From an uncultured Clostridia bacterium (GTDB lineage: Bacteria > Bacillota > Clostridia > TANB77 > CAG-508): 33,115 bases of DNA. A program made the position numbers and the translations under genes. The stretch is from assembly GCA_947628925.1 (NCBI GenBank), contig CANRBU010000003.1, positions 1-33,115 on the forward strand, written 5' to 3'. Every line of letters starts with the position of its first letter. Within the stretch, counting starts at the first letter, position 1. This document shows positions 7,066 to 17,401 of the stretch, piece by piece. Under the pieces are notes generated by a model. That model saw only the letters and a program-made list of their open reading frames with translations. It ran no database searches and was not told where the DNA came from.

Positions 7066-10000
7066 TTAACTAACCTTTTTTAGCTGACTTTTGTATTTTT
7101 GTAACATATACTTTTTAGCATAATCTTTTACTTTGCTTTCTAGTTTATCTTGAGCATATAATCCTTGATTTTTATACTTCATATACATTTGACTAGCTAT
7201 GTTGCCATATTCTTCCTGCATTGCTGTTGTCATTTCCAAAGTTAGACCATTTTGTTTTAAAGTACTGCTAGAAGGATAAAATTTTCTTGTTTCAATCTTA
7301 CTAGAATTATTTTCATTTATAACTTTTTTACCTAATGCCACTCTTGCGGTATCAGTTTTTTCACTTTGCAATATACGTATTTTATCTGCCTTTTCTTTTC
7401 CTGACAAATTTTCATCTGCCTTTATAGCCTTAATTTCTTTATTTATACTAGATAATTGTTTTATTGCTTGTGTTATTTTATCTAATTGTGCTGATTCTTT
7501 TTCTGTTATAGTTCCACCGTTTTCTTTTTGCTTTAATTCTGTTTTTAAGTTATAAATATCATCTACTGATTGAGAATTTGAATTTACATTTACAACAAAT
7601 CTTTTGCCTATTGGATCTTGTTCTGCTCCCATGTCTGGTTTTTCTGGAATAACACCAAGAGCACTTAAACCTGAATCTATTAGACGTGTAAAGTCTGTTC
7701 CTAATCCTGCAAAATATCCGTTAATTAAGTTATCTATTTTTGCTGGAGGATAATTTAATACCTTGCCTAGCCAAATTGCAAGTTGAGAATTATAATCATA
7801 ATATTGTTCTGAATTTGGTAATTCTAAATCATAGCTTTTTACAATATCAGTATTATAATAGAAATCCTTATTTACAGCATTTTCTATCCATGGAAGGACA
7901 GCACTAGGCACAGCACCTGTAATAGAATCAGCTGGCATATTATCCATTATTGCATTTTTTAACCATTCTTCAAGTCGTTCTCCTTCTTTACCTTCGTCTA
8001 TATTTCCACTTGCTAAATCAATAATATAATCAGATAAATTTATCATACTCCTTAAAATTCCCTGTGGCTTTTTTAGAGTGATAATAGTATCTCCAACTCT
8101 AAATACAAAATTGTCGTCCTTTTTTCTCTGATTTAATTCATTTATTTCGTCATCATCTGCACCAATAGCTTTTATCATCATGCCAAGTGTAATTAATAAA
8201 CCTAATTTTGCACCTACTCTTTGAGGATTATTTTTTATTTTTTCAGCAAATGTATATGAACTTCCTACTCTAGCTGCGGAGAAAGGTATTACCTTATTTA
8301 TTTCCGATGTCAATGTACCCATTCTACTAAAATCTTGTGTTGCGTCACGTGATTGTAATGCTGCTAAAATTCTTGCGTTTGTTTCCGTTTCTCCTTTTTG
8401 ATTATAATAATCGTAATTCTTCTCAAACACTTTAAACCTGGTAGCTTCTTCTGATAGTTCTGGGATATATGATAACATATCCATTAAACCTTTTAATGGT
8501 CTAAATTTTCTCTCAACTCCTAGTGTAGAACCTTTTATTCCATAAACTTCGCCCATTTGCTCTTGTATAGACTTTCTGTATTGTGACATTCTTTTACTAC
8601 TTGTTGCACCACTTTGTTGATATAGTTTATACAATTCTGCTTTACCTTCTAAATAATTTGGAGCAACAGCTTTCAGTAATTTTTGCATTGTAGAATTTCT
8701 TGCTGCTAAAACATCTATAACACCGATTGCAGTATCCACAAATGGTATGAAGTTAGCTTCTGAATATACAGCAGCTTGCATTGTATCACTTATCATGTTT
8801 GGAATTGCAAAACCTATTTGACCTGTTGTTGCACCAAAACGTAAAGGCTTATTAAGAAAACTTGTTATCTTTAATAAAGTACTTGCCGTATTTTGGTCTG
8901 CTCCCATAAGCGAAGTGAACACATCACTATCATAAAATTGTAAATAAACTCTTTTTCCGTTATCGTCTATAAAACTTGTTATAAGTTCTTTATAATTAAC
9001 ATTTGTATTAGGAGCGAATATCTCCATATTCTTATCTAAATCAAGTTTGCTAGTATCTATACTTTGTCTTTCAAGTTCATTCTTCCACATTTCCAAGCTT
9101 TGTTTACCGATTTTTTTCATAGGAGCTTCTATTTTATCATATACCGCACCAGTTAGACCAGCTTCTTCCCCACTCTTGTATATTGATTTTAAGACATTAT
9201 TAGTTTCTACTTGTTTAATCATTTTAACTGAATTATCAAGGACGTTTTCCAAAACATCTTTAATATCTAATTCACTACCAGTTCTTTTATTGAATATTGA
9301 TTTTATTCCTTTTTTTCTAGCCTGTTGTGAACTTAGATTATCTTCTAGGTTTCTTTGCATAGGAACATACATAGCATTACTTTTTCTTAAATTATCAGCA
9401 AGTTCCTGAGTAATTAGCCTATTATTAACTGCATATTGTAGAACACCATCTAATGTAGCATGAACTAAATCAGCTGCTTCTTGTATCTCGGCGTCACTTG
9501 AGAATTGTTCTATAACGGCTTTGCTATCACGAGTTCTTAAACCTGTTTTTAACCTTTTAGCTTTATATTCTAAATCTCTTTGTGCTACTAAATATGCTCT
9601 TAAATCATTCCATCTTTCTTCATCGTTTCCTAAAATTTCACCTAATTGATTAAGTCCAGGGAATAAGTATTCTCCGTTTAAATCAATATATCCATCTGTT
9701 AGCATGCTAATTGCTTTTGAATCAGCACCATTTAATAACCTGGTCATGTAATAAATATTTTTACTAGCTTCGATCTCACTTGCTTTTTTACCTTGTGCTT
9801 TTGCAAACTCTTCATTGACAACCTTTAAAGCGTAATCTTTATCCCATATGTGTTTTACAAGATATTCTTTTACTCCATCTTTACTTAAACTTACTTTTTC
9901 TGTTCCAATACTTTGATTTCCTAGTTGTCTATTACGTGGTGTTTGATGTATGTAATTGTAAATTTGTTCTTGTACTGTTGAAATAAAATTGTTAAAATCA

Positions 10001-13000
10001 TCATCTTGATTTCTTAGTCCTTCTAATACTGTAACTGATTGAGGATAATCGCTTTTTGCTTGTTCTGGCACAATTGCATATTCTCTTACAACTTCTGCAA
10101 AACCTTCGTCAAGTTGCTGTGTTCTAGGAGCGTCTTCATATCCGCCATGTTTTTTTACTGCTTCTAATAATTCAGAAGAAATGCTTTCTTTATCTATATT
10201 TATCCTGTTTCCTAAGTCTAAAGCATGTCCAACTTCATGAAGAACATTGTCCATATCCTTATACTCTTTTACTCTTATAACATCTCTTGTTGGTTTGTAT
10301 AGACCATATGCTCTTTCTCTAAAATGACCTTTCTTTAAGTTTAAGCCTAGATAATCTTCTATAGTTTTTCTAATGTCACTACGACTTGTTACTGGAATAT
10401 CCTCATCCCAATCGCCAGTTTTTTCAAGAAGTTCTATTTGTTGCTCAATAAATCTGTCTGATCCTTCTGCATTTGTCTTAGCGTCATTTTCTACATTGTT
10501 GTTTATATCCTCAGCTCTATAAGATTCTTTTCGTATTTCGTCATTATTGTATAAACTCAATAATGTTTGGTCTATAAAGTCATTAGGTTTTCGTTCGTCA
10601 TATGGTGTGTAAGAAGTATCAGTATTTACTTTTGACTCTTTTTGTGGTATACTTATATTAGAAGTCAAGTTGCCTCTCGTCTTGGACGTTGAACTAGGAG
10701 CATTATTGCTATTGGTTAAAGCAACGGCTTCTTTTTTATTTTTTATTGGCTTTTTCCACATAGTTTTAACGTATAAAGAGTTATTATCTAAATTTGGAAT
10801 AACCTCTACAACATATGAAATATTATCATTGTATTTTTTAATATAACGTATAGTATTTCCTTGTTTATTATCAGAGCCTTTTATAATTTTATCGTAATTG
10901 TTTATTATATCTGGTATCTTTTCTATATCTTTTACTGTAATTGCTATTTGTCCTTTTTTCTTTTCCATTTCAACATTTCCGTGTTGCTTAATAATGTGTC
11001 TTATATCATAATCTGATATAATATGATTTCTGCCAGATATATCAATACCATATAATTGTTTGACTTTATCTACAACATTTTGTGTAGCAATACCTAAAAA
11101 AGTATTTTTTCTTGAGTTTTTACTTATAAGAGCATTTTGTATTCTCTTATGTAATTCTTTTTTTATTTCTTCATTCGTTGTAGTTTGATTAGTTTTGCTT
11201 GTACTTGTCTTTGATTTTTTCATATAACGTATATCATCATTGGATGTTGGTGTTGTATTGTCTACGTTTTTAATTTGATTAGAATCAAAAGGTATAGCTA
11301 CTTGGTGTCCTATTCCTCCATGTTTGCCTCCTGTATCTAAAATACCATCATAACCATTAGCTTTTAATATATCTGTTACCCAGTCTGGTATTACAGTCCA
11401 AGCATGTGTTGTTCCTTCTTTTATATCATCATGTAATTTTTCTATCCATTTTTCAGGCTCTATATTAGATTTATCCCACATATCTGCACTATATTGTTCG
11501 CCAATCTTAGCTGTTTCTGAAGCACGTTCTAATTTTTTTATCATATCTTGTGAAATATTTGAAGTATCAAAAGGATTAGTAATGTTTAAATATACTTCAT
11601 ATACTTTACTATCATGTTTAAAAAGGTCTAAATAGGTTACATTTTCTCCTGTTACATAATCTAACACTTTTTTAAATTCTCCCATTTGCTCAGGAGTATA
11701 GTATCCACTATTTATGAATAAATCTACTAAAGCATTTATCGCGTCATTTCCATTATTTTTTAATAAATATTCGTATTCATTTCCAAAAGAATCTATAGAA
11801 GCATTATCTTTGAATTGCAAATTATAATCTTCATCAAATCCAACATTATAACCTTTTTCTCTTATTAAATTTTTCTTGTCTGTAGCTAACAATTTCCAAT
11901 AACTATCTAAACTCATATTGTTAATTTTAAATAAGTCTTTTTCTGATTCATATTCTCTTGATAAGCTTGTATCTTGCTTATCTACAGAATAATTTGTTGC
12001 AATATCTTGGTTATCTGTAAAAAAAGCCATTGGACCAGAAGTTGCTTTGTTTGGATCAAATACATTTCCAACTCTATCTGCTCTCATTGTTCCATGATAC
12101 ATTGTTTTTAAGTTACCTTTTGTATCTCTAATCTTACTATCTTTGAAAAATACTTGTTGCTGACGTGATAATTTTCTACCCTGGTTATCAACTTCATTTT
12201 GAACTTTAGTTGATTTTTTAGGTATTCTTTCAAAAGGCAAATAATCTTCGCTACTTTCCTGTGTTATAGTTTGATTATTTTGTGTATTATTTTGGTTTTT
12301 TTGCATAGACTTAGTATTATTACTACTATCATTTTTTTGACTAATAGAGTTGACATTTTTATTTTTTCGTGCTATATTAGTAGTAATAGAACTACCATTT
12401 GTTTTGGTAGCAGAGTTGGTGCGTCTAGGTAATTGTAACCTAGCCCCAGCAACTCCAGAGTTGGTGTGTCTAGGTAATTGGAACCTAGCCATATCAACTT
12501 TTTTTATTACTCCCCTATCTATGTCATATAAAATTTTATCATTTTCAAGATTCTTTTTCATGAATTCATCATAATTGTCTTTACCATAAGCACTAGTCAT
12601 TACATTTGTGTTAATTTCTACATCATTTATTTGTCCTTTACCATCTATCTTTATACTTGCTATTATTGTTCTATCTTGATTATCTGCTAAATAAGTTGTT
12701 AGTACAACGCTATCACTCCTTGTATTTGATTCTACAATGTCTAAAGGATTATTTATTGCTTCTGGAAGCTGTTTTATAATGTCTATTCCTAATCCATGAT
12801 AGTTAGCGTTAGTATCTGTTCCATTACTTTCCATTATTGTATGTAAATGTTTTTGTGTCATCGTAATTGGTAAATTAGTTAAGCCTATATCAATAAGTGG
12901 TTGAGGTGTCTTTGATAATAAAGTCAACATATCATTTTTAGAAAATGTACCTTCTATTACAGCGTCTACTTGTCTACTAAAATTTTTGATGTCTTTTTGT

Positions 13001-15651
13001 AAATCACTTTTTCCTTTTGTTTCTATTTCGTTTCCTTCAATGTCAAGTTGTCCTTCTACAGGTCTATTTTCATTAAGTGTCATTTCTTTTATTGCGTCTT
13101 GTACTGCTTGTCCTGATATTTTTCCATCAACTGCTTTTATAGTATTGCTTTGTACTACGTTTCCGTCAGTATCCCATTGTTCCACAACAACATTATCGCC
13201 TTGCTTTGACAACGCAATTGAACCTGTTTCATTTCCGTTTTCGTCATATGTAGTTACATCTGATATATCCCAGTCATAATCGTAAACATCTTCTATTTCA
13301 TCTGCCGTGTATTGTATATTACTATCAAACATGCCTATTGTTTTGTTTATATCTTGTAATGTATAGTCATGATTGCCAGTATGAAATTGACTGTCTTGTG
13401 CTTGCATATTTTCGCTTTGAGATACATTATTATTGCCAGGCATATAATTTGTTACCTCATTATTCAAATTGTCTGTATTTTGATTTACAGGTGTCTGAGT
13501 GGCAATAATATTATTGATTTCTTGTCCTAAATATTGTCTGTTTTTAATCTTATTGCTATCTATACCATAATTGTTTAATATTTGTTTTGTTTCATCAGTA
13601 GAATATAACTTATCTTGCTCAGCAATTTCTTGTATTTGATTTTCATTTGATATAACATTTTTATTATTGCTATTTTCTCTTTGTTTCATTTCAGTACTTG
13701 CTTCATTAAGTATATTTACAATATTGCTTTTAATATTGTATCTTGCCTTGCTTACTTCTTCATTAATACTTTTTACTCGTAAGTCAGATAAATTTTCTAC
13801 TTTTTCATTAAATGCTAGTTTTGCTTCCAATGCATTTTCAAAAGGTGTATCGTCTAATAAAATTCCAGTATCTTTATCAATTACATTAAAATAATCATTT
13901 TGAGTTAATACAACTACTGGAGATACATCTAAATTATTATTTTGATTTGCAAATTCTTCTCCAAATACGCTTGAAACATTTTGAATTTTCCCTTTATCAT
14001 CTGGTGAAAATTTAATATTGTAATATGTCTTTATTCCTTCTTTTTCCAATATATTGTTTTGATTAGCATTAAGTGATAGGTCTTCTTGTTGTACTATTTG
14101 TTCTGCTTGATTTACCCAATAATTTGCTTCTACATCTTTAAAATCGCCTCCACCTATACCTAACATATTCATAATTATTGTTGATAAGGTTGTCATTTTT
14201 GCTGTTTCAGTTTGTTCTTTCCACCACTGCTCAAAACTTGGTAATTCTTTATTATTTACTAGTTTATCTATAATGTAATCTAAATTGTTTTCTGTAAATT
14301 CCTCTATATTTTCGCCTATTATTCCTCGTGTTATATGAGCAATTTGTCTGCCTGCATTACTTTTGAATCTGTCAGCAATAAATTTTGTTACTCTATCTGA
14401 AATAGCTGTTCCAGGTATTTTAGTTTTACTTGTACCTCTTGTTAAAATATCTGTATCAAACATTTCTTCTGTTTTCTTAGAAACATAACCTTTTGCAGTA
14501 CCAGTTATAAAAGCCTGAACAATATTATCTGGGTTTTCATTTAAGACTTCTTGTGCAGCATTTCCACCTACAGAAATACCTTGAGCATTCGTTCCTGACA
14601 TTCCTGTTGCTGTTCCTATTGCCCAATCCGCTAACATATAAGAAATAGTACTAGATATTTCGCCAGAAGCTCTTACAAATTCATTTTCTACATTACTATT
14701 CTTAAATTCTTCATGATGAGCCTTTCCATATATAGTATTACCAGTATCTACAATGTTGTTATATAGATTATCTAAATTTTCGCCAGTTTCATCGAAACCT
14801 AAATATTTTGTTATATCAGCAACAGCTCTTATTCCTAACGCTGCTACAGTAGTCACAACGTTTGCAAATCCTCCAGCAGCAGACATTGCACCACCTTTGA
14901 TATTATTTAAAGTAGTTTCAGCCCATTCATTAAAAGCGTCTACTCCTCCTTTTTTTATATTTTCATTTTTTTGTTCAGCTTCTACTTGAGCTTTAATTTC
15001 AGATTGTTTCGTGGCAGTAAGAGGTTTAGCATTTTTTATTTCTTCCGATGTTGATAATCTCATTTCTGTTTTATTTGCTTTATCTTGTGGTGTTTGTGTT
15101 ACTGTTGGTATAGAGGATTTTTTTAACTCTTGTTCTAACTTTGCTTTTTCTTCTTCTGACATTTCTTTTTGATTACTACTTTTTGTATTATTCAATCCAA
15201 AATTTATTGATGTTTCTAAAGAATCTACACTAGCTTTAACTAAATCATCCATTTGCTCTTTTGTTAAGGTTTGTTTTTTATTTTCTTTGGTTTCTGATTG
15301 TGTAGATGTTTTTTCTATGTTTTGCTCTACTGGTGTACTATCAACATTATTTTGAGTAGTATTCCCTGTTGACAGATATTTTTTAAATTCATTACGTATT
15401 CCATCAAAATCTGTGATAAAGCCATCTTTATCTACCTGTGATGTAATATTGCCAAGGCTACCAAAATCGTCAAAAGTATCGCTATTAAAATCAATATCTG
15501 CTTCATCTACATTAAAATCCATATCTATATCATCAGGATTAGAATAAGAAATATATTTTTTAAATTCTTTTTTTATTCCTTCTGTATTAGTTATAAATCC
15601 GTCTTTATCACGTTTTTCGTCTTCGTCATCTAAAAGATAAAGTTTTGCCAT
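7066..15651 (-). CDS. Giant polyvalent / internal virion protein: ART-PolyVal-like, PBECR-like nuclease, HExxH zincin, LPD38-like C-terminal region
   Basis: Motifs seen: YHGTMRADRVG...FFTDN...ANGYDGILDTGG (ART-PolyVal-like); DYDIRHIIKQHGN...TVKDIEKIPDIINNYDKI (PBECR-like); HEVGHALD...EGFAEVVREY (zincin); NKPLRFGATTGQIGFAIPNMISDTMQAAVY (LPD38-like). Located where podoviral ejection proteins lie. Confidence 0.85.
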   Translation of the reverse strand: MAKLYLLDDEDEKRDKDGFITNTEGIKKEFKKYISYSNPDDIDMDFNVDEADIDFNSDTFDDFGSLGNITSQVDKDGFITDFDGIRNEFKKYLSTGNTTQNNVDSTPVEQNIEKTSTQSETKENKKQTLTKEQMDDLVKASVDSLETSINFGLNNTKSSNQKEMSEEEKAKLEQELKKSSIPTVTQTPQDKANKTEMRLSTSEEIKNAKPLTATKQSEIKAQVEAEQKNENIKKGGVDAFNEWAETTLNNIKGGAMSAAGGFANVVTTVAALGIRAVADITKYLGFDETGENLDNLYNNIVDTGNTIYGKAHHEEFKNSNVENEFVRASGEISSTISYMLADWAIGTATGMSGTNAQGISVGGNAAQEVLNENPDNIVQAFITGTAKGYVSKKTEEMFDTDILTRGTSKTKIPGTAISDRVTKFIADRFKSNAGRQIAHITRGIIGENIEEFTENNLDYIIDKLVNNKELPSFEQWWKEQTETAKMTTLSTIIMNMLGIGGGDFKDVEANYWVNQAEQIVQQEDLSLNANQNNILEKEGIKTYYNIKFSPDDKGKIQNVSSVFGEEFANQNNNLDVSPVVVLTQNDYFNVIDKDTGILLDDTPFENALEAKLAFNEKVENLSDLRVKSINEEVSKARYNIKSNIVNILNEASTEMKQRENSNNKNVISNENQIQEIAEQDKLYSTDETKQILNNYGIDSNKIKNRQYLGQEINNIIATQTPVNQNTDNLNNEVTNYMPGNNNVSQSENMQAQDSQFHTGNHDYTLQDINKTIGMFDSNIQYTADEIEDVYDYDWDISDVTTYDENGNETGSIALSKQGDNVVVEQWDTDGNVVQSNTIKAVDGKISGQAVQDAIKEMTLNENRPVEGQLDIEGNEIETKGKSDLQKDIKNFSRQVDAVIEGTFSKNDMLTLLSKTPQPLIDIGLTNLPITMTQKHLHTIMESNGTDTNANYHGLGIDIIKQLPEAINNPLDIVESNTRSDSVVLTTYLADNQDRTIIASIKIDGKGQINDVEINTNVMTSAYGKDNYDEFMKKNLENDKILYDIDRGVIKKVDMARFQLPRHTNSGVAGARLQLPRRTNSATKTNGSSITTNIARKNKNVNSISQKNDSSNNTKSMQKNQNNTQNNQTITQESSEDYLPFERIPKKSTKVQNEVDNQGRKLSRQQQVFFKDSKIRDTKGNLKTMYHGTMRADRVGNVFDPNKATSGPMAFFTDNQDIATNYSVDKQDTSLSREYESEKDLFKINNMSLDSYWKLLATDKKNLIREKGYNVGFDEDYNLQFKDNASIDSFGNEYEYLLKNNGNDAINALVDLFINSGYYTPEQMGEFKKVLDYVTGENVTYLDLFKHDSKVYEVYLNITNPFDTSNISQDMIKKLERASETAKIGEQYSADMWDKSNIEPEKWIEKLHDDIKEGTTHAWTVIPDWVTDILKANGYDGILDTGGKHGGIGHQVAIPFDSNQIKNVDNTTPTSNDDIRYMKKSKTSTSKTNQTTTNEEIKKELHKRIQNALISKNSRKNTFLGIATQNVVDKVKQLYGIDISGRNHIISDYDIRHIIKQHGNVEMEKKKGQIAITVKDIEKIPDIINNYDKIIKGSDNKQGNTIRYIKKYNDNISYVVEVIPNLDNNSLYVKTMWKKPIKNKKEAVALTNSNNAPSSTSKTRGNLTSNISIPQKESKVNTDTSYTPYDERKPNDFIDQTLLSLYNNDEIRKESYRAEDINNNVENDAKTNAEGSDRFIEQQIELLEKTGDWDEDIPVTSRSDIRKTIEDYLGLNLKKGHFRERAYGLYKPTRDVIRVKEYKDMDNVLHEVGHALDLGNRINIDKESISSELLEAVKKHGGYEDAPRTQQLDEGFAEVVREYAIVPEQAKSDYPQSVTVLEGLRNQDDDFNNFISTVQEQIYNYIHQTPRNRQLGNQSIGTEKVSLSKDGVKEYLVKHIWDKDYALKVVNEEFAKAQGKKASEIEASKNIYYMTRLLNGADSKAISMLTDGYIDLNGEYLFPGLNQLGEILGNDEERWNDLRAYLVAQRDLEYKAKRLKTGLRTRDSKAVIEQFSSDAEIQEAADLVHATLDGVLQYAVNNRLITQELADNLRKSNAMYVPMQRNLEDNLSSQQARKKGIKSIFNKRTGSELDIKDVLENVLDNSVKMIKQVETNNVLKSIYKSGEEAGLTGAVYDKIEAPMKKIGKQSLEMWKNELERQSIDTSKLDLDKNMEIFAPNTNVNYKELITSFIDDNGKRVYLQFYDSDVFTSLMGADQNTASTLLKITSFLNKPLRFGATTGQIGFAIPNMISDTMQAAVYSEANFIPFVDTAIGVIDVLAARNSTMQKLLKAVAPNYLEGKAELYKLYQQSGATSSKRMSQYRKSIQEQMGEVYGIKGSTLGVERKFRPLKGLMDMLSYIPELSEEATRFKVFEKNYDYYNQKGETETNARILAALQSRDATQDFSRMGTLTSEINKVIPFSAARVGSSYTFAEKIKNNPQRVGAKLGLLITLGMMIKAIGADDDEINELNQRKKDDNFVFRVGDTIITLKKPQGILRSMINLSDYIIDLASGNIDEGKEGERLEEWLKNAIMDNMPADSITGAVPSAVLPWIENAVNKDFYYNTDIVKSYDLELPNSEQYYDYNSQLAIWLGKVLNYPPAKIDNLINGYFAGLGTDFTRLIDSGLSALGVIPEKPDMGAEQDPIGKRFVVNVNSNSQSVDDIYNLKTELKQKENGGTITEKESAQLDKITQAIKQLSSINKEIKAIKADENLSGKEKADKIRILQSEKTDTARVALGKKVINENNSSKIETRKFYPSSSTLKQNGLTLEMTTAMQEEYGNIASQMYMKYKNQGLYAQDKLESKVKDYAKKYMLQKYKSQLKKVS
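12412..12490. repeat. Tandem 45-bp duplication, each copy with a CTAGGT...ACCTAG palindrome
   Basis: Copies start at 12412 and 12457; palindromes at 12425-12443 and 12470-12488; encodes ARFQLPRHTNSGVAG / ARLQLPRRTNS. Confidence 0.8.
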
Positions 15652-15664
15652 TATATCTTCCTCC

Positions 15665-17140
15665 TTATTGAATATAAGATGATAAATCTACACCTATGCT
15701 TTTACCCCAATTAAGTACAATATTAGGATTTACTCCAGCAGTCATCTGTAAAGTGTATATTTTTCCATTTTTTACAACTTTTATTAATCCATCTTTTATT
15801 GAGATACTATTTGAAGTACTGTTTTTATTTGAACTATTTGAGCTACTTGAATTATTAGATGATGTTGAAGTGCTATATTTATTTTTCATTTGATACTCAT
15901 ATTCTGTAAGTTCTTTACTTCTTTGAGTTTGTAAATCACTTTCATATTTTGCAAGTTCTTTGCTTTTTTGTGTATTTAAAGCACTTTCATATTCAGCTAT
16001 TGCTTTGCTACGTTGTATATTCAAATTGCTTTCAAACTCTGCTAACCTTCTATTGTTTTCATAATCTAATTCACTCTTTAATCTTGCTAAGGCTTCTTCA
16101 TTAGCTCTTTGAATTTCAAGTTGTTCTCTCATTTTCTTTAGTTCAAACTCCTGCTGTTCCTTAGCCATACGTGCTTCTCCTGATAGAGTTCCTACAGCTA
16201 CACCTAATACTTGACTTGCTTCATTATCAACATATCCTAGCTCATCTACTCTTTTCCAAGCATTTTCTAGTGCTTTTTGTTGCTTTTCAAACTCGAACTT
16301 TTTATTTTCAAATTCTCTGTCCTTTGCGTCTTTCCAATAAGTAAATTGTTGAGTATCATAATCCATAACTAGTTGAGCTGTTGTTGCTAATTGATTTAAG
16401 TATTCCATATATCTGTCATGTGCTTTTTCTTCATATTGTGGTATAAGCTCAGATACAATTCTAGCAACTCTTTCTGCTGTTGCTGTACTATTTAAAACAC
16501 CACTTCCAGCTAAGCTTTGCAATGTGCTATTAGCTGCATATTCTGTTGCCATCTGTAATGCTGAATCCTGTGTAGGATCATATTCAAAACCTGAATTAAG
16601 TCTTTCTATCATTTGAGCTATTAAAGAGTTTATTGTATCAGCATATGCACTTTGATACTGACCTTCTACTGAATTAAGATTTGATGTTGTTGGTGTAACA
16701 ATAGTTGTATTGAAAGATGTTTTCTTTACGCCACTTGGATTGCCGTTACTTGGATTTGTTCCGTAATTGCTTTGATAACTTGAATATATATCGTTAAAAT
16801 CAACAACATTATTATTTTGTGTTCCTTGATACTGTTGTGGACTTGGAGCATTATTGCTTTGGTTAGTATTTTGTTGTGGTTCATTTGAAATAGTTGCAAT
16901 ATTATTATTTTGCCCTACATTTTGTTGTGGTGTTGAGGGAGCTACTTGAGGTTGTATTTGTATAGGTATTGTAATAGGACTTATATTTTGATTATTGCCT
17001 TGTGTAGGTTGTACTCCCTGGGTAGTATTAGCATTTGGTGTGACAGGTTGTTGATTTTGTACTTGTGCTGCATTTTGTGTAGGATTATTACTTACTTGTA
17101 TTGGTTGCCTTCCAGCTACATTTAAAAATGTATTTGGCAT
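15665..17140 (-). CDS. Putative internal virion protein with N/Q/P-rich N-terminus and coiled-coil repeats
   Basis: Between the stabilisation protein and the giant protein; long charged helical region. Confidence 0.6.
   Translation of the reverse strand: MPNTFLNVAGRQPIQVSNNPTQNAAQVQNQQPVTPNANTTQGVQPTQGNNQNISPITIPIQIQPQVAPSTPQQNVGQNNNIATISNEPQQNTNQSNNAPSPQQYQGTQNNNVVDFNDIYSSYQSNYGTNPSNGNPSGVKKTSFNTTIVTPTTSNLNSVEGQYQSAYADTINSLIAQMIERLNSGFEYDPTQDSALQMATEYAANSTLQSLAGSGVLNSTATAERVARIVSELIPQYEEKAHDRYMEYLNQLATTAQLVMDYDTQQFTYWKDAKDREFENKKFEFEKQQKALENAWKRVDELGYVDNEASQVLGVAVGTLSGEARMAKEQQEFELKKMREQLEIQRANEEALARLKSELDYENNRRLAEFESNLNIQRSKAIAEYESALNTQKSKELAKYESDLQTQRSKELTEYEYQMKNKYSTSTSSNNSSSSNSSNKNSTSNSISIKDGLIKVVKNGKIYTLQMTAGVNPNIVLNWGKSIGVDLSSYIQ
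15900..16060 (-). repeat. 45-bp (15-aa) tandem repeats
   Basis: AEFESNLNIQRSKAI / AEYESALNTQKSKEL / AKYESDLQTQRSKEL / TEYEYQ. Confidence 0.8.
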
Positions 17141-17153
17141 GTTTTTTCCCTCC

Positions 17154-17387
17154 TTATTTGTTGTATATTTGGTTCAATTTATTTTGCCAGTTATATATAG
17201 TGGCTTCTGGTGTTGAGTATGTGGTAAATGTGATACTTCCTATATTCGTATTTAAAATACTTTTCCAGTGGTCTAATGTTTGTTCTATAGTAGGATATAA
17301 AGGATAGTTGCCTTTGTTACTTACATTAAGCTGTCTTGCCCATTCTTTTAAAGTTGCAGAATTATCGTCGTATTGTCTAAAATACAT
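17154..17387 (-). CDS. Small hypothetical structural-operon protein
   Basis: 77-aa ORF in operon context. Confidence 0.65.
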   Translation of the reverse strand: MYFRQYDDNSATLKEWARQLNVSNKGNYPLYPTIEQTLDHWKSILNTNIGSITFTTYSTPEATIYNWQNKLNQIYNK

Positions 17388-17401
17388 TATTCTACATCTC
17401 C

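Noticed and set aside
13971-14000. CGA as a general frameshift codon
   Set aside because: CGA occurs in frame many times in intact genes (for example 10561-10620, 13765-13800, 14313-14340 and 18541-18580), so only CGG shows the peculiar pattern.
10690-16870. Shared ~20-bp string GGAGCATTATTGCT(A/-)TTGGTTA in two genes (near 10690 and 16845)
   Set aside because: Encodes low-complexity SNNAP(S) linkers in both proteins; likely compositional coincidence.
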